Origin: JAQUGA01 sp964521105
GTDB lineage: Bacteria > Bacteroidota > Bacteroidia > Bacteroidales > WCHB1-69
Assembly: GCA_964521105.1 (NCBI GenBank)
Contig: CAZFPO010000012.1
Coordinates: forward strand, 1-50,530
Reading direction: 5' to 3'
DNA length: 50,530 nucleotides
This document shows positions 17,328 through 26,225 of the stretch, one piece after another. Position numbers and translations under genes: made by a program. The stretch's first letter is position 1. The number at the start of each line of letters is the position of its first letter. The notes below the pieces were generated by a model. That model saw only the letters and a list, made by a program, of their open reading frames with translations, searched no databases and was not told the origin of the DNA.

Positions 17328-17507
17328 TTTACAGGTAGGTCTTCTGGCTTGTCTAAAACTTCGGAAGCCTTCCCATTAACCTATCGGCTAACAGTGACAT
17401 AATTTCCGAAGTCTAAAATATAGACTTACAGCTACGGGTATAGCTCCTGTTTTTCACAGGATTCCCTTAAATTCGTTGATTTTCACTAATCGTTGAAAAC
17501 CTGTAAT
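17328..17507 (-). ncRNA. Cobalamin riboswitch
   Basis: Read on the minus strand the order of conserved elements is intact. ACAGGT at the 5' end of P1 is followed by GGGAATCCTGTGAAAAACAGGAGC, then ACCCGTAGCTGTAA, the B12-box-like GTCACTG, GGGAAGGC, and finally AAGCCAGAAGACCTACCTGT, which closes P1. It lies about 110 bases upstream of btuB on the same strand and should lower btuB/btuG expression when adenosyl- or other cobalamins bind. Confidence 0.95.
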
Positions 17508-17636
17508 GTTTTACAAAATTAGAAAAAATTTGTTTGAATTTGGATTAATATCACAGTTTTTTTTCTAATAAAAAACAAAAAAACGTTTCTGCTGTTTAAA
17601 GATACAAAAGATCTATTTTAAGAAAATTTTACAGAA

Positions 17637-20033
17637 ATGACAAAAAAAACATACCTAAAAGAAGAAGTTTTAACCGACTATCGTTTGATAAATGAGAGTC
17701 GTCAAGCATCAATTTTAGCCCGAAAAGAAGTATTAACAGGCAAGGCAAAATTTGGATTATTTGGCGATGGAAAAGAGCTGGCTCAAATTGCAATGGCAAA
17801 ACAATTTAAAAATGGTGATTGGCGTTCGGGTTATTATCGCGACCAAACATTTATGATGGCAATTGGAGAACTAACTCTTGAACAATTTTTCAATCAACTT
17901 TATGGCAATACCGAACCCGATGCTTGTCCAAGTACTGGAGGACGAATGATGAACAATCACTTTGCCACGCTTAGTTTGGATAAAAACGGGAAATGGAAAG
18001 ATTTAACAAAACAAAAAAACAGTTCGGCTGATATTTCTCCAACTGCAGGTCAAATGCCACGATTACTGGGCTTAGCCTATGCTTCTAAACTATTCAGAAA
18101 TATAAAGGAACTTTCTGAATTTAAAATTTTTTCTAACAATGGAAACGAAGTAGCCTTTGGAACAATTGGAGATGCAAGTACTTCGGAGGGACATTTTTTT
18201 GAAACGATTAATGCCGCTGGAGTGTTGCAAGTACCAATGGCAATGTCGGTATGGGATGATGGATACGGAATTTCGGTTCCAAAAAAAATACAAACAACAA
18301 AAAGCGACATTTCTTCCTTGATGAAGGGTTTTGAAAACGAAGGTGACAAAAAAGGATATTTATTATTTAAAGCCAAAGCTTGGGATTATCCAAATTTACT
18401 CGAAACTTATGAAAAAGCAATTCCTATTTGTCGCGAAAAACATCAACCTGTTTTTATACATGTAGAAGAAGTTACTCAGCCACTTGGGCACTCTACTTCT
18501 GGTTCACATGAGCGATATAAAGATGAAAAAAGAATGCAATTTGAGAAAGAATTTGATTGCATTGTAAAAATGAAAGAATGGATCCTGACAGAGCATATTG
18601 CATCGGAATCCGATTTAGAAGCTATTGAAAAACAAGCTTTTGAAACAGTTAAAAAAGCTAAGGAAAAAGCTTGGAAAAGCTACATTACTCCCATCGAAAA
18701 TTTGCGAGAAGATATGATAAAATTAACCAATTCGGCATCGTGTAATTGTGCTAAAACAGGAAGAATTGTTTCCGAAACGGACACGTTGCGACAAATTGCA
18801 CAACCCACTAGAAAAGATATAATTTCTACCGCATCGCACATATTGCGACACATGTGCCAAACATGCAATCCAAATAAACCATTAAAAGAAGCTCTACGAA
18901 TTTGGATTGATGAGCAAATGAAAGACGGCTACGAACGTTATAGCAGCCATTTATATAGCGAAACAGAGCAATCTCCTTTGCAAGTAAAAGAAATACCGGC
19001 AGTATATAGCGAAAACTCTGTTATTGTTCCAGGCAGAGAAATTTTAAATAAAAATTTCGACATCATGTTTTCAAAAAACCCGATGGTTGTTGCTTTTGGT
19101 GAAGATGTTGGAGGCATTGGTGGCGTAAACCAAACGTTTGAGGGATTACAACAAAAATATGGCGAACTTAGAGTTACCGATACCGGTATTCGCGAAGCCA
19201 CTATTATGGGTCAAGGAATCGGTCTCGCACTACGAGGACTTCGCCCGATCATCGAAATTCAATATTTTGATTATCTTTTATATGCTTTGCAAACCATGAG
19301 TGATGACTTGGCAACCACCCGTTATCGAACAAAAGGTGGTCAAAAGGCTCCTCTCATTATTACAACCCGAGGTCATCGATTAGAAGGTATTTGGCATTCG
19401 GGTTCGCCATTGAGTATGGTTATAAACTCGGTTAAAGGGGTTCATGTTCTAACTCCACGAAACATGACTCAAGCTGCAGGATTTTATAATACCGCTTTGG
19501 CTGGCGACGATCCTGTTTTAATAATTGAGCCCTTAAATGGTTATCGCTTACGCGAAAAAATGCCCGATAATATCGGCGAAATTAAAATCCCATTCGGTCA
19601 ACCAGAAATTATTAAACAAGGAAACGACATTACCATTGTTACCTATGGAGCTTGTGTTCGTATAGCCGAAGATGCGGTAAAACAACTTAAAGAATTCAAT
19701 ATTTCAGCTGAATTAATTGATGTTCAATCCTTATTGCCATTTGATGTAAATCATACTATTGTTGAATCGTTAAAGAAAACAAATAAAATATTATTTTTTG
19801 ACGAAGATGTACCTGGCGGAGCAACTTCGTTTATGATGCAAAAAGTTTTAGAAGAACAACGTGGTTTTTATTATCTCGATAGCGAACCACATACCTTAAC
19901 CTCGAAAGAACATCGTCCAGCCTATACAACCGATGGCGACTACTTTTCGAATCCAAATGCCGAAGACGTATTTGATGCTGTTTATGAAATAATGCACGAG
20001 TATAATCCAAACAAATACCCACAGATTTTTTAA
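17637..20033 (+). CDS. 2-oxoacid dehydrogenase E1 component, fused alpha and beta subunits
   Basis: A 798-residue thiamine-diphosphate enzyme. Residues about 1-360 are E1-alpha, with GDASTSEGHFFETINAAG and DDGYGISVP as TPP/Mg motif and PLGHSTSGSHERY as phosphorylation-loop-like segment. Residues about 455-798 are E1-beta, starting with NPMVVAFGEDVGGIGG and followed by GIREATIMGQGIGLALRG, IEIQYFDYL and EDVPGGATSFMMQ. It decarboxylates a 2-oxoacid and passes the acyl group to a lipoyl E2, which is not in the window. This fusion is common in Bacteroidota; branched-chain 2-oxoacid or pyruvate are candidate substrates. Single gene, divergent from the btuB riboswitch. Confidence 0.88.
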   Translation: MTKKTYLKEEVLTDYRLINESRQASILARKEVLTGKAKFGLFGDGKELAQIAMAKQFKNGDWRSGYYRDQTFMMAIGELTLEQFFNQLYGNTEPDACPSTGGRMMNNHFATLSLDKNGKWKDLTKQKNSSADISPTAGQMPRLLGLAYASKLFRNIKELSEFKIFSNNGNEVAFGTIGDASTSEGHFFETINAAGVLQVPMAMSVWDDGYGISVPKKIQTTKSDISSLMKGFENEGDKKGYLLFKAKAWDYPNLLETYEKAIPICREKHQPVFIHVEEVTQPLGHSTSGSHERYKDEKRMQFEKEFDCIVKMKEWILTEHIASESDLEAIEKQAFETVKKAKEKAWKSYITPIENLREDMIKLTNSASCNCAKTGRIVSETDTLRQIAQPTRKDIISTASHILRHMCQTCNPNKPLKEALRIWIDEQMKDGYERYSSHLYSETEQSPLQVKEIPAVYSENSVIVPGREILNKNFDIMFSKNPMVVAFGEDVGGIGGVNQTFEGLQQKYGELRVTDTGIREATIMGQGIGLALRGLRPIIEIQYFDYLLYALQTMSDDLATTRYRTKGGQKAPLIITTRGHRLEGIWHSGSPLSMVINSVKGVHVLTPRNMTQAAGFYNTALAGDDPVLIIEPLNGYRLREKMPDNIGEIKIPFGQPEIIKQGNDITIVTYGACVRIAEDAVKQLKEFNISAELIDVQSLLPFDVNHTIVESLKKTNKILFFDEDVPGGATSFMMQKVLEEQRGFYYLDSEPHTLTSKEHRPAYTTDGDYFSNPNAEDVFDAVYEIMHEYNPNKYPQIF

Positions 20034-20098
20034 ACTCATCATTTTTCCCAAATTTATCCGTTGAACTTAAAAATCAGTTCATCTAAAACGAATTTTAC

Positions 20099-20106
20099 TA
20101 TTTTTG
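20099..20106 (+). promoter_or_regulatory. Putative -7 box overlapping the trpS start region
   Basis: TATTTTTG matches the -7 consensus but lies only four bases before the trpS ATG. If used, the transcript would have almost no leader. No -33 element at the right distance is visible. Confidence 0.3.
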
Positions 20107-20110
20107 CATC

Positions 20111-21106
20111 ATGAAAACAGTAGTAAGCGGAATACGACCCACCGGAAACATTCATTTAGGCAATTATTTTGGTGCCATAGTGAATTTTGTAAAGATGCAA
20201 CACGAGCATCAATGCTATTTTTTTATAGCAGATTATCATTCGTTAACCACACACCCTACACCATCTGATTTAAACTATCATGTTAGAAACATATTAGTAA
20301 ATTATTTAGCGGCAGGTTTGGATCCCGAAAAAGCGATTATATATCGTCAAAGTGATTTGCCCGAAACAGCTGAGCTCTATCTGTTTCTAAACATGAATGC
20401 ATACGTGGGTGAACTACAACGTGTTGCCTCTTTTAAAGACAAAATTCGGTCTCAGCCAAATAATGTAAATTCAGGATTATTAACCTATCCAACGTTAATG
20501 GCTGCCGACATTATAATTCATAAAGCGAACATGGTTCCCGTTGGTAAAGATCAGGAGCAACATTTGGAAATGACACGAAATTTTGCCACCCGTTTTAACA
20601 ATATGTACCATACCGATTTTTTTCCAGAGCCCGTAGCTTTTAATTTCAGTAATGAATTAGTGAAAGTACCTGGACTAGATGGAAGTACAAAAATGTCGAA
20701 ATCAGGAAACGATAATAATTGTATTTATTTATCTGATGAACCCGAAGCTATTCGCAAAAAAATTATGCGAGCAGTTAGCGATTCAGGTCCAACAGAGCCA
20801 AACCAAGAAAAACCAGTGGCAATCCAAAATTTGTTTAACCTAATGCAAATAGTTTCTTCGGCAGACACTCTTCAATCTTTTGAAAAAAATTATGCCGATT
20901 GTCAAATTAGATATGGTGATATGAAAAAACAAATTGCCGAAGACATGATTAATTTCTGTGCACCTTTCAGGGAAAAGATTTTGGAACTCTCAGGAAACAC
21001 CTCTTTTCTTCAAAAAGTTTTAGATAATGGAGCCGAAAAAGCACGCGAAAGTGCTTCAAAAACAATAAAGGAAGTTCGCGAAATAATAGGTTTCCGTAGA
21101 TTTTAA
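20111..21106 (+). CDS. trpS: Tryptophanyl-tRNA synthetase
   Basis: A 331-residue class I synthetase that charges tRNA-Trp. The HIGH-like motif is in RPTGNIHLGNYFGA (about residues 9-22). The KMSKS loop is exact in GLDGSTKMSKSGNDN (about residue 197). The family segments ADYHSLT, RQSDLPE and GKDQEQHLEMTRN are also present. Length fits. hflX starts 12 bases after the stop. TrpS is the known target of E. coli HipT, and a HipT-like kinase is encoded about 13 kb away in this window. Confidence 0.96.
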   Translation: MKTVVSGIRPTGNIHLGNYFGAIVNFVKMQHEHQCYFFIADYHSLTTHPTPSDLNYHVRNILVNYLAAGLDPEKAIIYRQSDLPETAELYLFLNMNAYVGELQRVASFKDKIRSQPNNVNSGLLTYPTLMAADIIIHKANMVPVGKDQEQHLEMTRNFATRFNNMYHTDFFPEPVAFNFSNELVKVPGLDGSTKMSKSGNDNNCIYLSDEPEAIRKKIMRAVSDSGPTEPNQEKPVAIQNLFNLMQIVSSADTLQSFEKNYADCQIRYGDMKKQIAEDMINFCAPFREKILELSGNTSFLQKVLDNGAEKARESASKTIKEVREIIGFRRF

Positions 21107-21118
21107 TAAAAAATACAA

Positions 21119-22345
21119 ATGTCTTCAGATTTAAGTCAATCGATAACTCAGGAAAAAGTAGTTTTAGTATCTGTTTCAACTCAACTAATTGGAAACGAAA
21201 AAACAAAAGAATATTTAGAAGAATTAGCTTTTTTAGTTGATACAGCTGGAGGTATTCCTGTAAAGTCGTTTGTACAAAACCTAACATATCCCGACCCCAA
21301 ATACTATGTTGGTACAGGGAAATTAAACGAAATAAAAGTTTTTGTTGAAGAAAACAGTATTGAAGTTGCTGTTTTTGATGATGAATTATCCCCTTCGCAA
21401 ATTCGTAATATCGAGCGAGTTTTAACTTGTAAAGTAATTGATAGAACCCGATTAATTTTGGATATTTTTTCAAAACGAGCTCAAACAGCCCATGCTAAAA
21501 CCCAAGTTGAATTAGCACAATACCAATATTTACTACCTCGTTTAACCCGTATGTGGACTCACTTAGAAAAGCAACGTGGAGGAATTGGGATGCGTGGACC
21601 GGGCGAAAAAGAAATTGAAACTGACCGGCGTATAATTCGCGATAGAATAGCTTTACTAAAAGAGAAACTCGAACTTATCGACCGTCAAAAACTTACTCAA
21701 CGAAGCAATCGCGAAAGATTTGTAAGAGTTTCGTTGGTTGGGTATACAAACGTTGGCAAATCAACGTTAATGAACTTATTGAGTAAATCGGAGGTTTTTG
21801 CCGAAGATAAACTTTTTGCCACCCTTGATACAACCGTTCGCAAAGTGGTTTTTGGAAATTTACCTTTTTTACTTTCCGATACCGTTGGTTTTATTCGAAA
21901 ACTACCGCACAACTTAATCGAATCGTTTAAATCAACGCTGGATGAAATTCGCGAATCGGATTTAATTGTACATGTTGTTGATATAAGTCATCCTGAATTT
22001 GAAGAGCAAATTTCGGTAGTAAAACAAACCCTATCGGAAATTGGCGTTGCTAACAAACCTGTTATTCTTCTTTTTAACAAAATTGACAACTACAAGCACA
22101 TTCCAAAAGATGATGACGATTTAACTCCAATATCCAAGGAAAATTATTCGTTAGATTATCTTAAAAAAACATGGATGGCAAAATCCGATAATAACATCTT
22201 GTTTATTTCGGCAAAACAACGTCAAAATATTGAGGAACTTCGGAAAGTATTATACAAGGAAATCCGAAAAATCCATCTCAGCATTTATCCATACAATGAT
22301 TTTTTATTTCCGGATATTATTGAAAATACTGAAACAATAGATTAG
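21119..22345 (+). CDS. hflX: GTPase HflX
   Basis: A 408-residue ribosome-associated GTPase that splits or rescues stalled ribosomes. The N-terminal HflX domain contains KYYVGTGKLNEI, FDDELSPSQIRNIE and VIDRTRLILDIFSKRAQT. A linker has RGGIGMRGPGEKEIETDRR. The G domain has GYTNVGKSTLMN (G1), FATLDTT (G2), DTVGFI (G3, DxxG), NKID (G4) and ISAK (G5). It lies 12 bases downstream of trpS, so they share a transcript. Confidence 0.96.
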   Translation: MSSDLSQSITQEKVVLVSVSTQLIGNEKTKEYLEELAFLVDTAGGIPVKSFVQNLTYPDPKYYVGTGKLNEIKVFVEENSIEVAVFDDELSPSQIRNIERVLTCKVIDRTRLILDIFSKRAQTAHAKTQVELAQYQYLLPRLTRMWTHLEKQRGGIGMRGPGEKEIETDRRIIRDRIALLKEKLELIDRQKLTQRSNRERFVRVSLVGYTNVGKSTLMNLLSKSEVFAEDKLFATLDTTVRKVVFGNLPFLLSDTVGFIRKLPHNLIESFKSTLDEIRESDLIVHVVDISHPEFEEQISVVKQTLSEIGVANKPVILLFNKIDNYKHIPKDDDDLTPISKENYSLDYLKKTWMAKSDNNILFISAKQRQNIEELRKVLYKEIRKIHLSIYPYNDFLFPDIIENTETID

Positions 22346-22383
22346 TTTAACTCGTAATCAGCGATAAAATCACTGAATGACAA

Positions 22384-23520
22384 CTAATTTTTCTTATAAA
22401 AATTACGGGAAAAGAAATGCAACAAATTATTAAGCATTTTATCCATCATATTATTTTTTAAATAATGATCATCGTATAAAAAAAAATCTGGATATACTAT
22501 TTTTTCTCCGGCAATCGGACTAAACTCCTCAGTACCATAACTTTCTACATAATATTTATTAATGCCCTGACAAATCAAATCATATTTACAATCCTTACAA
22601 GTTTGAATTTTACAATAATAGTCATCCTGAAATAATATACTGAGGTATAATAATACTTTAAATGGCAATTTATTAATTTGTTCTTTTGAAAATTCTTTGT
22701 ACTGATTCAAAAGCCTATTAAAATAATTTTTGAAACCGCTATGTATAATGAACCTTTTTTGATAATTCCATTCCCAATCTTCAAACAATGCTTGGGGAAG
22801 GTTGACTAATTTTTTTTCGTATCCTTTGCTCACAATACACAGGGGGATAAATTTATAAAATACAAGGATACTACTTGTTTGTAATATATCAATTGCATTG
22901 TTCAAAAAAGGAATCGTATTTGAATAATATTCGGATAATTTATCAACATTTTTTGTCGCATAATCCATTGGGTTTAAGTATAAGAATGCGACCTCTATTG
23001 GTTTAATCGTAACCATTAATTCAGCAAATTCCTTTAAATATTTAAAATTATTCCTGTTAACAACCAAATTAATATTGAATGGAATTTCAATTTCCTTTAA
23101 ATTCTCAATTCCTTTTAAAATTGAACTGTAACTACCTTTTATACCAGTCAATTCGTCGTGTACCTCCGCAGTAGGTCCATGCAAAGAAATAATAAAATGA
23201 TCTACTCCTGCATCTTTACATTCACTTACAAATGATTTTTTTTTTAACATAATCCCATTCGTAATAATCCCAATATTAATAAAACCCATTTCTTTCGCTT
23301 TTTTCACCAAATCACATAAGTGTTTGTATAATGTTGGTTCTCCACCCGTAATATGTAATTTATTAATACCATTTTTTTTATAAACTTTCAAACGATTTAC
23401 TAGGCGTTCAATATCTTCGTATGGTTCATCTAATCTGTCCAAATAATAACAAAATTTACATTTAATGTTACATTTTGTACCAATATTTATATCAAGCCTA
23501 GTTGTTATTTTTCTGTTCAT
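22384..23520 (-). CDS. Radical SAM protein with C-terminal cysteine cluster (SPASM/twitch-like)
   Basis: A 378-residue radical SAM enzyme. The [4Fe-4S]-SAM motif is CNIKCKFC (Cys 17, 21, 24), followed by the GGEP-type HITGGEPTLYKHL and the IITNGIMLKKK segment. A C-terminal cluster CKIQTCKDCKYDLICQG supplies four more cysteines that could bind an auxiliary Fe-S cluster. Such enzymes often modify ribosomal peptides or mature enzymes, but the substrate is unknown. It has its own 230-base upstream region, which contains a -7-like box TACGTTTG on the minus strand (23567-23560) and a 20-codon open frame listed separately. No partner gene is evident. Confidence 0.85.
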   Translation of the reverse strand: MNRKITTRLDINIGTKCNIKCKFCYYLDRLDEPYEDIERLVNRLKVYKKNGINKLHITGGEPTLYKHLCDLVKKAKEMGFINIGIITNGIMLKKKSFVSECKDAGVDHFIISLHGPTAEVHDELTGIKGSYSSILKGIENLKEIEIPFNINLVVNRNNFKYLKEFAELMVTIKPIEVAFLYLNPMDYATKNVDKLSEYYSNTIPFLNNAIDILQTSSILVFYKFIPLCIVSKGYEKKLVNLPQALFEDWEWNYQKRFIIHSGFKNYFNRLLNQYKEFSKEQINKLPFKVLLYLSILFQDDYYCKIQTCKDCKYDLICQGINKYYVESYGTEEFSPIAGEKIVYPDFFLYDDHYLKNNMMDKMLNNLLHFFSRNFYKKN

Positions 23521-23613
23521 AACCGTTTTTTCTAATTATGATTACCATTTACCATATAACAAACGTACAAAATTTAGTAATGGGATTTGTTGTGGTGTAT
23601 TATTATTTATCCT

Positions 23614-23676
23614 TTAGCAGAGTCTCCTAAAAGGGAGTCTGCTGTTTAATTGCTTCCCTAAGGGACTTTTAATCAT
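23614..23676 (-). other. Tiny open frame coinciding with a hairpin upstream of the radical SAM gene
   Basis: A minus-strand ATG (23676) opens a 20-residue frame, MIKSPLGKQLNSRLPFRRLC, ending in TAA. The same bases form a hairpin: AGCAGA pairs with TCTGCT, and CTCC with GGAG, around TAAAAG. A second small palindrome, TCCCTAAGGGA, follows. A peptide substrate for the radical SAM enzyme, a leader peptide, a terminator for the hydrolase gene, or a structured RNA are all possible. No clear ribosome-binding site is seen. Confidence 0.25.
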
Positions 23677-23752
23677 AGTAAAATAGGTTTTTTACCAATA
23701 TTTTGCCCTGTTGAGACAAACATTGCAATAAAACAACAAATCCAATTTGGGA

Positions 23753-24535
23753 TTAAAACATTTTTAAAAATTTAATTATTTCATTTAACATTTCAACAGG
23801 ATTATCTGCATGCACCCAATGCCCTGCATTTGTAATTGTTCTAATTGTAGCATTTTCAAATACTTCAACAATCAAGCTTTCATCTTCACTATTAATATAA
23901 TCCGAAAGTTCTCCTTTTAAAAACAGTGTATTGATTTTACATTTTTCACTATATCCAACACCTTTTAATATACTATCAACGTAAACATCAATTGCGTCAA
24001 GATTGAGTTTCCAATCAAATCGATTATTTTTATTTCTCTTCAAGTTTTTTAATACAAATTGCTGTAATTTCATTGAAGGAATATGTTTTGAAAAATATTC
24101 TTCAGCCATAATCCGAGAAGTAAATTCTTCCACAGGAGCATTTTTCATTACCGAAAGCAATTCAACATGAGATTGTTTAATATCATAGTTTCTAAGTCCC
24201 ATATCGACAATTATGGAAGCTTTAACGTTGTGCGAAAATGGCTCATTTAAATAATTTAAAATTATTTTTCCACCCAGCGAATGTCCCATTAAAATGGGAG
24301 ATTCGATATCATTTTGAGACAAAAAGTCATTCAAATCCTCCACCAAGGCTTCCATGGCAAACGAAGAATGGTGAGGCGAACGACCATGATTTCGCAAATC
24401 GACCGTATACACTTCATAGGGTAAAAGCTCACTAATTTGACGTGCAAAACTCACCCAATTATCCGAACTACCAAATAAGCCATGTAGAATAACTATAGGT
24501 TTTCCGCTTCCGTATTTTTGAAAAGATAGTTGCAT
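23753..24535 (-). CDS. Alpha/beta-hydrolase, YbfF-type esterase
   Basis: A 260-residue serine hydrolase. The oxyanion region is HGLFGSSDNW near residue 18, and the nucleophile Ser is in GHSLGGKIILN near residue 92. A catalytic Asp is probably in the LFLKGELSDY region, and the catalytic His is in NAGHWVHADNP near residue 238. This arrangement matches YbfF-like acyl-CoA/ester thioesterases, which are cytoplasmic. Single gene, divergent from the YfcH-type gene. Confidence 0.88.
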   Translation of the reverse strand: MQLSFQKYGSGKPIVILHGLFGSSDNWVSFARQISELLPYEVYTVDLRNHGRSPHHSSFAMEALVEDLNDFLSQNDIESPILMGHSLGGKIILNYLNEPFSHNVKASIIVDMGLRNYDIKQSHVELLSVMKNAPVEEFTSRIMAEEYFSKHIPSMKLQQFVLKNLKRNKNNRFDWKLNLDAIDVYVDSILKGVGYSEKCKINTLFLKGELSDYINSEDESLIVEVFENATIRTITNAGHWVHADNPVEMLNEIIKFLKMF

Positions 24536-24577
24536 AAATATTTTTTTTACCGCTTCAAAATTAAAGCAATCTTTCCT

Positions 24578-24585
24578 TATTTTTG
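24578..24585 (+). promoter_or_regulatory. Putative -7 box of the TIGR01777-type epimerase gene
   Basis: TATTTTTG fits TAnnTTTG. It covers a TTG that could otherwise be taken as a start codon, and supports translation from ATG 24622 instead. Confidence 0.45.
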
Positions 24586-24621
24586 TTTTTTGTAAAAAGA
24601 AACTATACTAATTTTTTAACA

Positions 24622-25500
24622 ATGAAATTTCTAATCACGGGAGGCAATGGGTTTATTGGCAAAGCTTTAGAAAAAATTTTGCAAAAGAAGAATCATCAAA
24701 TTCAGCTTTTGTCGAGAAACGATATTAATAGTGGCTCACAATACATTTTAGAAAAAGTTGAATGGGCAGATGTGATAATTAATTTAGCTGGGGCAACCCT
24801 ATCTAAACGCTGGAACAAAAAATATAAAAAAACGATTTACGATAGTCGAATTGAAACAACAAAATGCCTTGTTGATGCCATTTCATTAGCTAAAAACAAG
24901 CCTTCGTTGCTTATTTCGGCATCGGCTGTGGGTTTTTATAACAACGAACAAGAATTTGATGAAGAACATTTTTTACCAACAAATAATTTTTTAGGCGATT
25001 TATGCTCCGACTGGGAAACAATGGCGATGAGGGCATCTAAGTTTACACGAGTTGTGGTATTTCGTTTTGGAGTGGTGTTGGGCAGAAAGGGAGGAATTAT
25101 AAAAAAATTATTACCTTTTTTCAAATATGGATTTGGTGCAATCATGGGTTCGGGGAAACAACCCGTGTCGTGGATTCATATCAGCGATGTATTAAATGCC
25201 ATTCAATTTGCATTAAAAAACAAAAACATGAGTGGAATTTACAATCTTTGTACACCAAATAGTGTTACTCAAAAAGAATTTTCAAAAAATTTTGCGAATG
25301 CTTTAAATAAACCTTTATTTTTTACTATTCCTTCATTTGTTTTAAAACTTATGCTTGGCGAAGGCTCCATCGTTGTACTAGAAGGACAGCGAGTGAAGCC
25401 TAGTAGATTATTGAACGAAGGGTTTAATTTCCGATATCTCGATATCCAAAGTGCTTTTAATGAAATATTTAACAACCAAAAGATTCCTTTAGAAAAGTAA
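24622..25500 (+). CDS. TIGR01777/YfcH-family NAD-dependent epimerase-like protein
   Basis: A 292-residue extended SDR protein. The start MKFLITGGNGFIGKAL gives the GxxGxxG nucleotide loop directly at the N-terminus. The family landmarks VINLAGATLSKRWNKKYKK, SRIETTKCLVDAI, ISASAVGFYN, RFGVVLGRKGG, MGSGKQPVSWIHISDV and the C-terminal DUF1731-like YNLCTPNSVTQKEFS all match YfcH/SulA-like proteins of unknown substrate. The start is ATG 24622; the open frame continues upstream through a promoter-like box. Confidence 0.9.
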   Translation: MKFLITGGNGFIGKALEKILQKKNHQIQLLSRNDINSGSQYILEKVEWADVIINLAGATLSKRWNKKYKKTIYDSRIETTKCLVDAISLAKNKPSLLISASAVGFYNNEQEFDEEHFLPTNNFLGDLCSDWETMAMRASKFTRVVVFRFGVVLGRKGGIIKKLLPFFKYGFGAIMGSGKQPVSWIHISDVLNAIQFALKNKNMSGIYNLCTPNSVTQKEFSKNFANALNKPLFFTIPSFVLKLMLGEGSIVVLEGQRVKPSRLLNEGFNFRYLDIQSAFNEIFNNQKIPLEK

Positions 25501-25531
25501 AAAGCAACTCTCAATAAACGAAAATAAATTT

Positions 25532-26215
25532 TTATTTTAAAAGTATTTCTTTCATTTTTTCTACCCCAATAGTAGCATTCTCGCAAATTGGGATTAAGTT
25601 TCGAATTCCACTAATTGGTTTAGCCTTAGGATCTATATAAAAACATTGAGCATTTGTTGGAGCATAATAAATTAAACTAGCCGCTGGATAAACTAACATG
25701 GAAGTTCCAATAACAGCTACAAAATCGGCTTTTGAAATTATACGAGCAGCCTCATCAATCCTTGGCACCGCTTCGCCAAACCAAACAATGTGAGGTCGTA
25801 ATTGCTCGCCATCCAATCCTTTATCCCCTAATTTTATTGAATTGTACGAAATATCTACTACTAAATTTTCATTTTTCACACTTCTAGCTTTGGTTAACTC
25901 ACCGTGTAGATGTAAAATTTGAGACGAGCCGGCTCTTTCGTGTAAATCATCAACATTTTGAGTAATAATATGAACATTAAACGATTTTTCGAGTTCGGCT
26001 AAAATTTTATGAGCTCTATTTGGTTCAACATCTTTCAATTGAGCCCGACGTTGATTATAAAAATCAATGACTAATTGCGGATTTGCTAACCATGCATCGT
26101 AAGTGGCAACATCTTCAATTCTGTAATTTTCCCATAAACCATCACTATCTCTAAAGGTTTTAATACCACTTTCGGCACTAATCCCTGCACCAGTAAGAAC
26201 AACCAAGTTTTTCAT
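25532..26215 (-). CDS. cobB: NAD-dependent protein deacylase, class III sirtuin (CobB/SIRT5-like)
   Basis: A 227-residue Sir2 enzyme that removes acyl groups from lysines using NAD. The motifs are VLTGAGISAESGIKTFR, TQNVDDLHERAG (Asn-Asp pair), LHLHGEL (catalytic His) and GTSMLVYPAAS. FYNQRRAQ has the Tyr-x-x-Arg pair (YNQR) that defines desuccinylase/demalonylase sirtuins. The four zinc cysteines normally between the catalytic His and the RPHIVWFGE motif are absent; that segment reads TKARSVKNENLVV. It is the last gene of the rfbA-SDR-polyprenyl synthase-cobB cluster, ten bases after the synthase. Confidence 0.92.
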   Translation of the reverse strand: MKNLVVLTGAGISAESGIKTFRDSDGLWENYRIEDVATYDAWLANPQLVIDFYNQRRAQLKDVEPNRAHKILAELEKSFNVHIITQNVDDLHERAGSSQILHLHGELTKARSVKNENLVVDISYNSIKLGDKGLDGEQLRPHIVWFGEAVPRIDEAARIISKADFVAVIGTSMLVYPAASLIYYAPTNAQCFYIDPKAKPISGIRNLIPICENATIGVEKMKEILLK

Positions 26216-26225
26216 AATACCTAAA

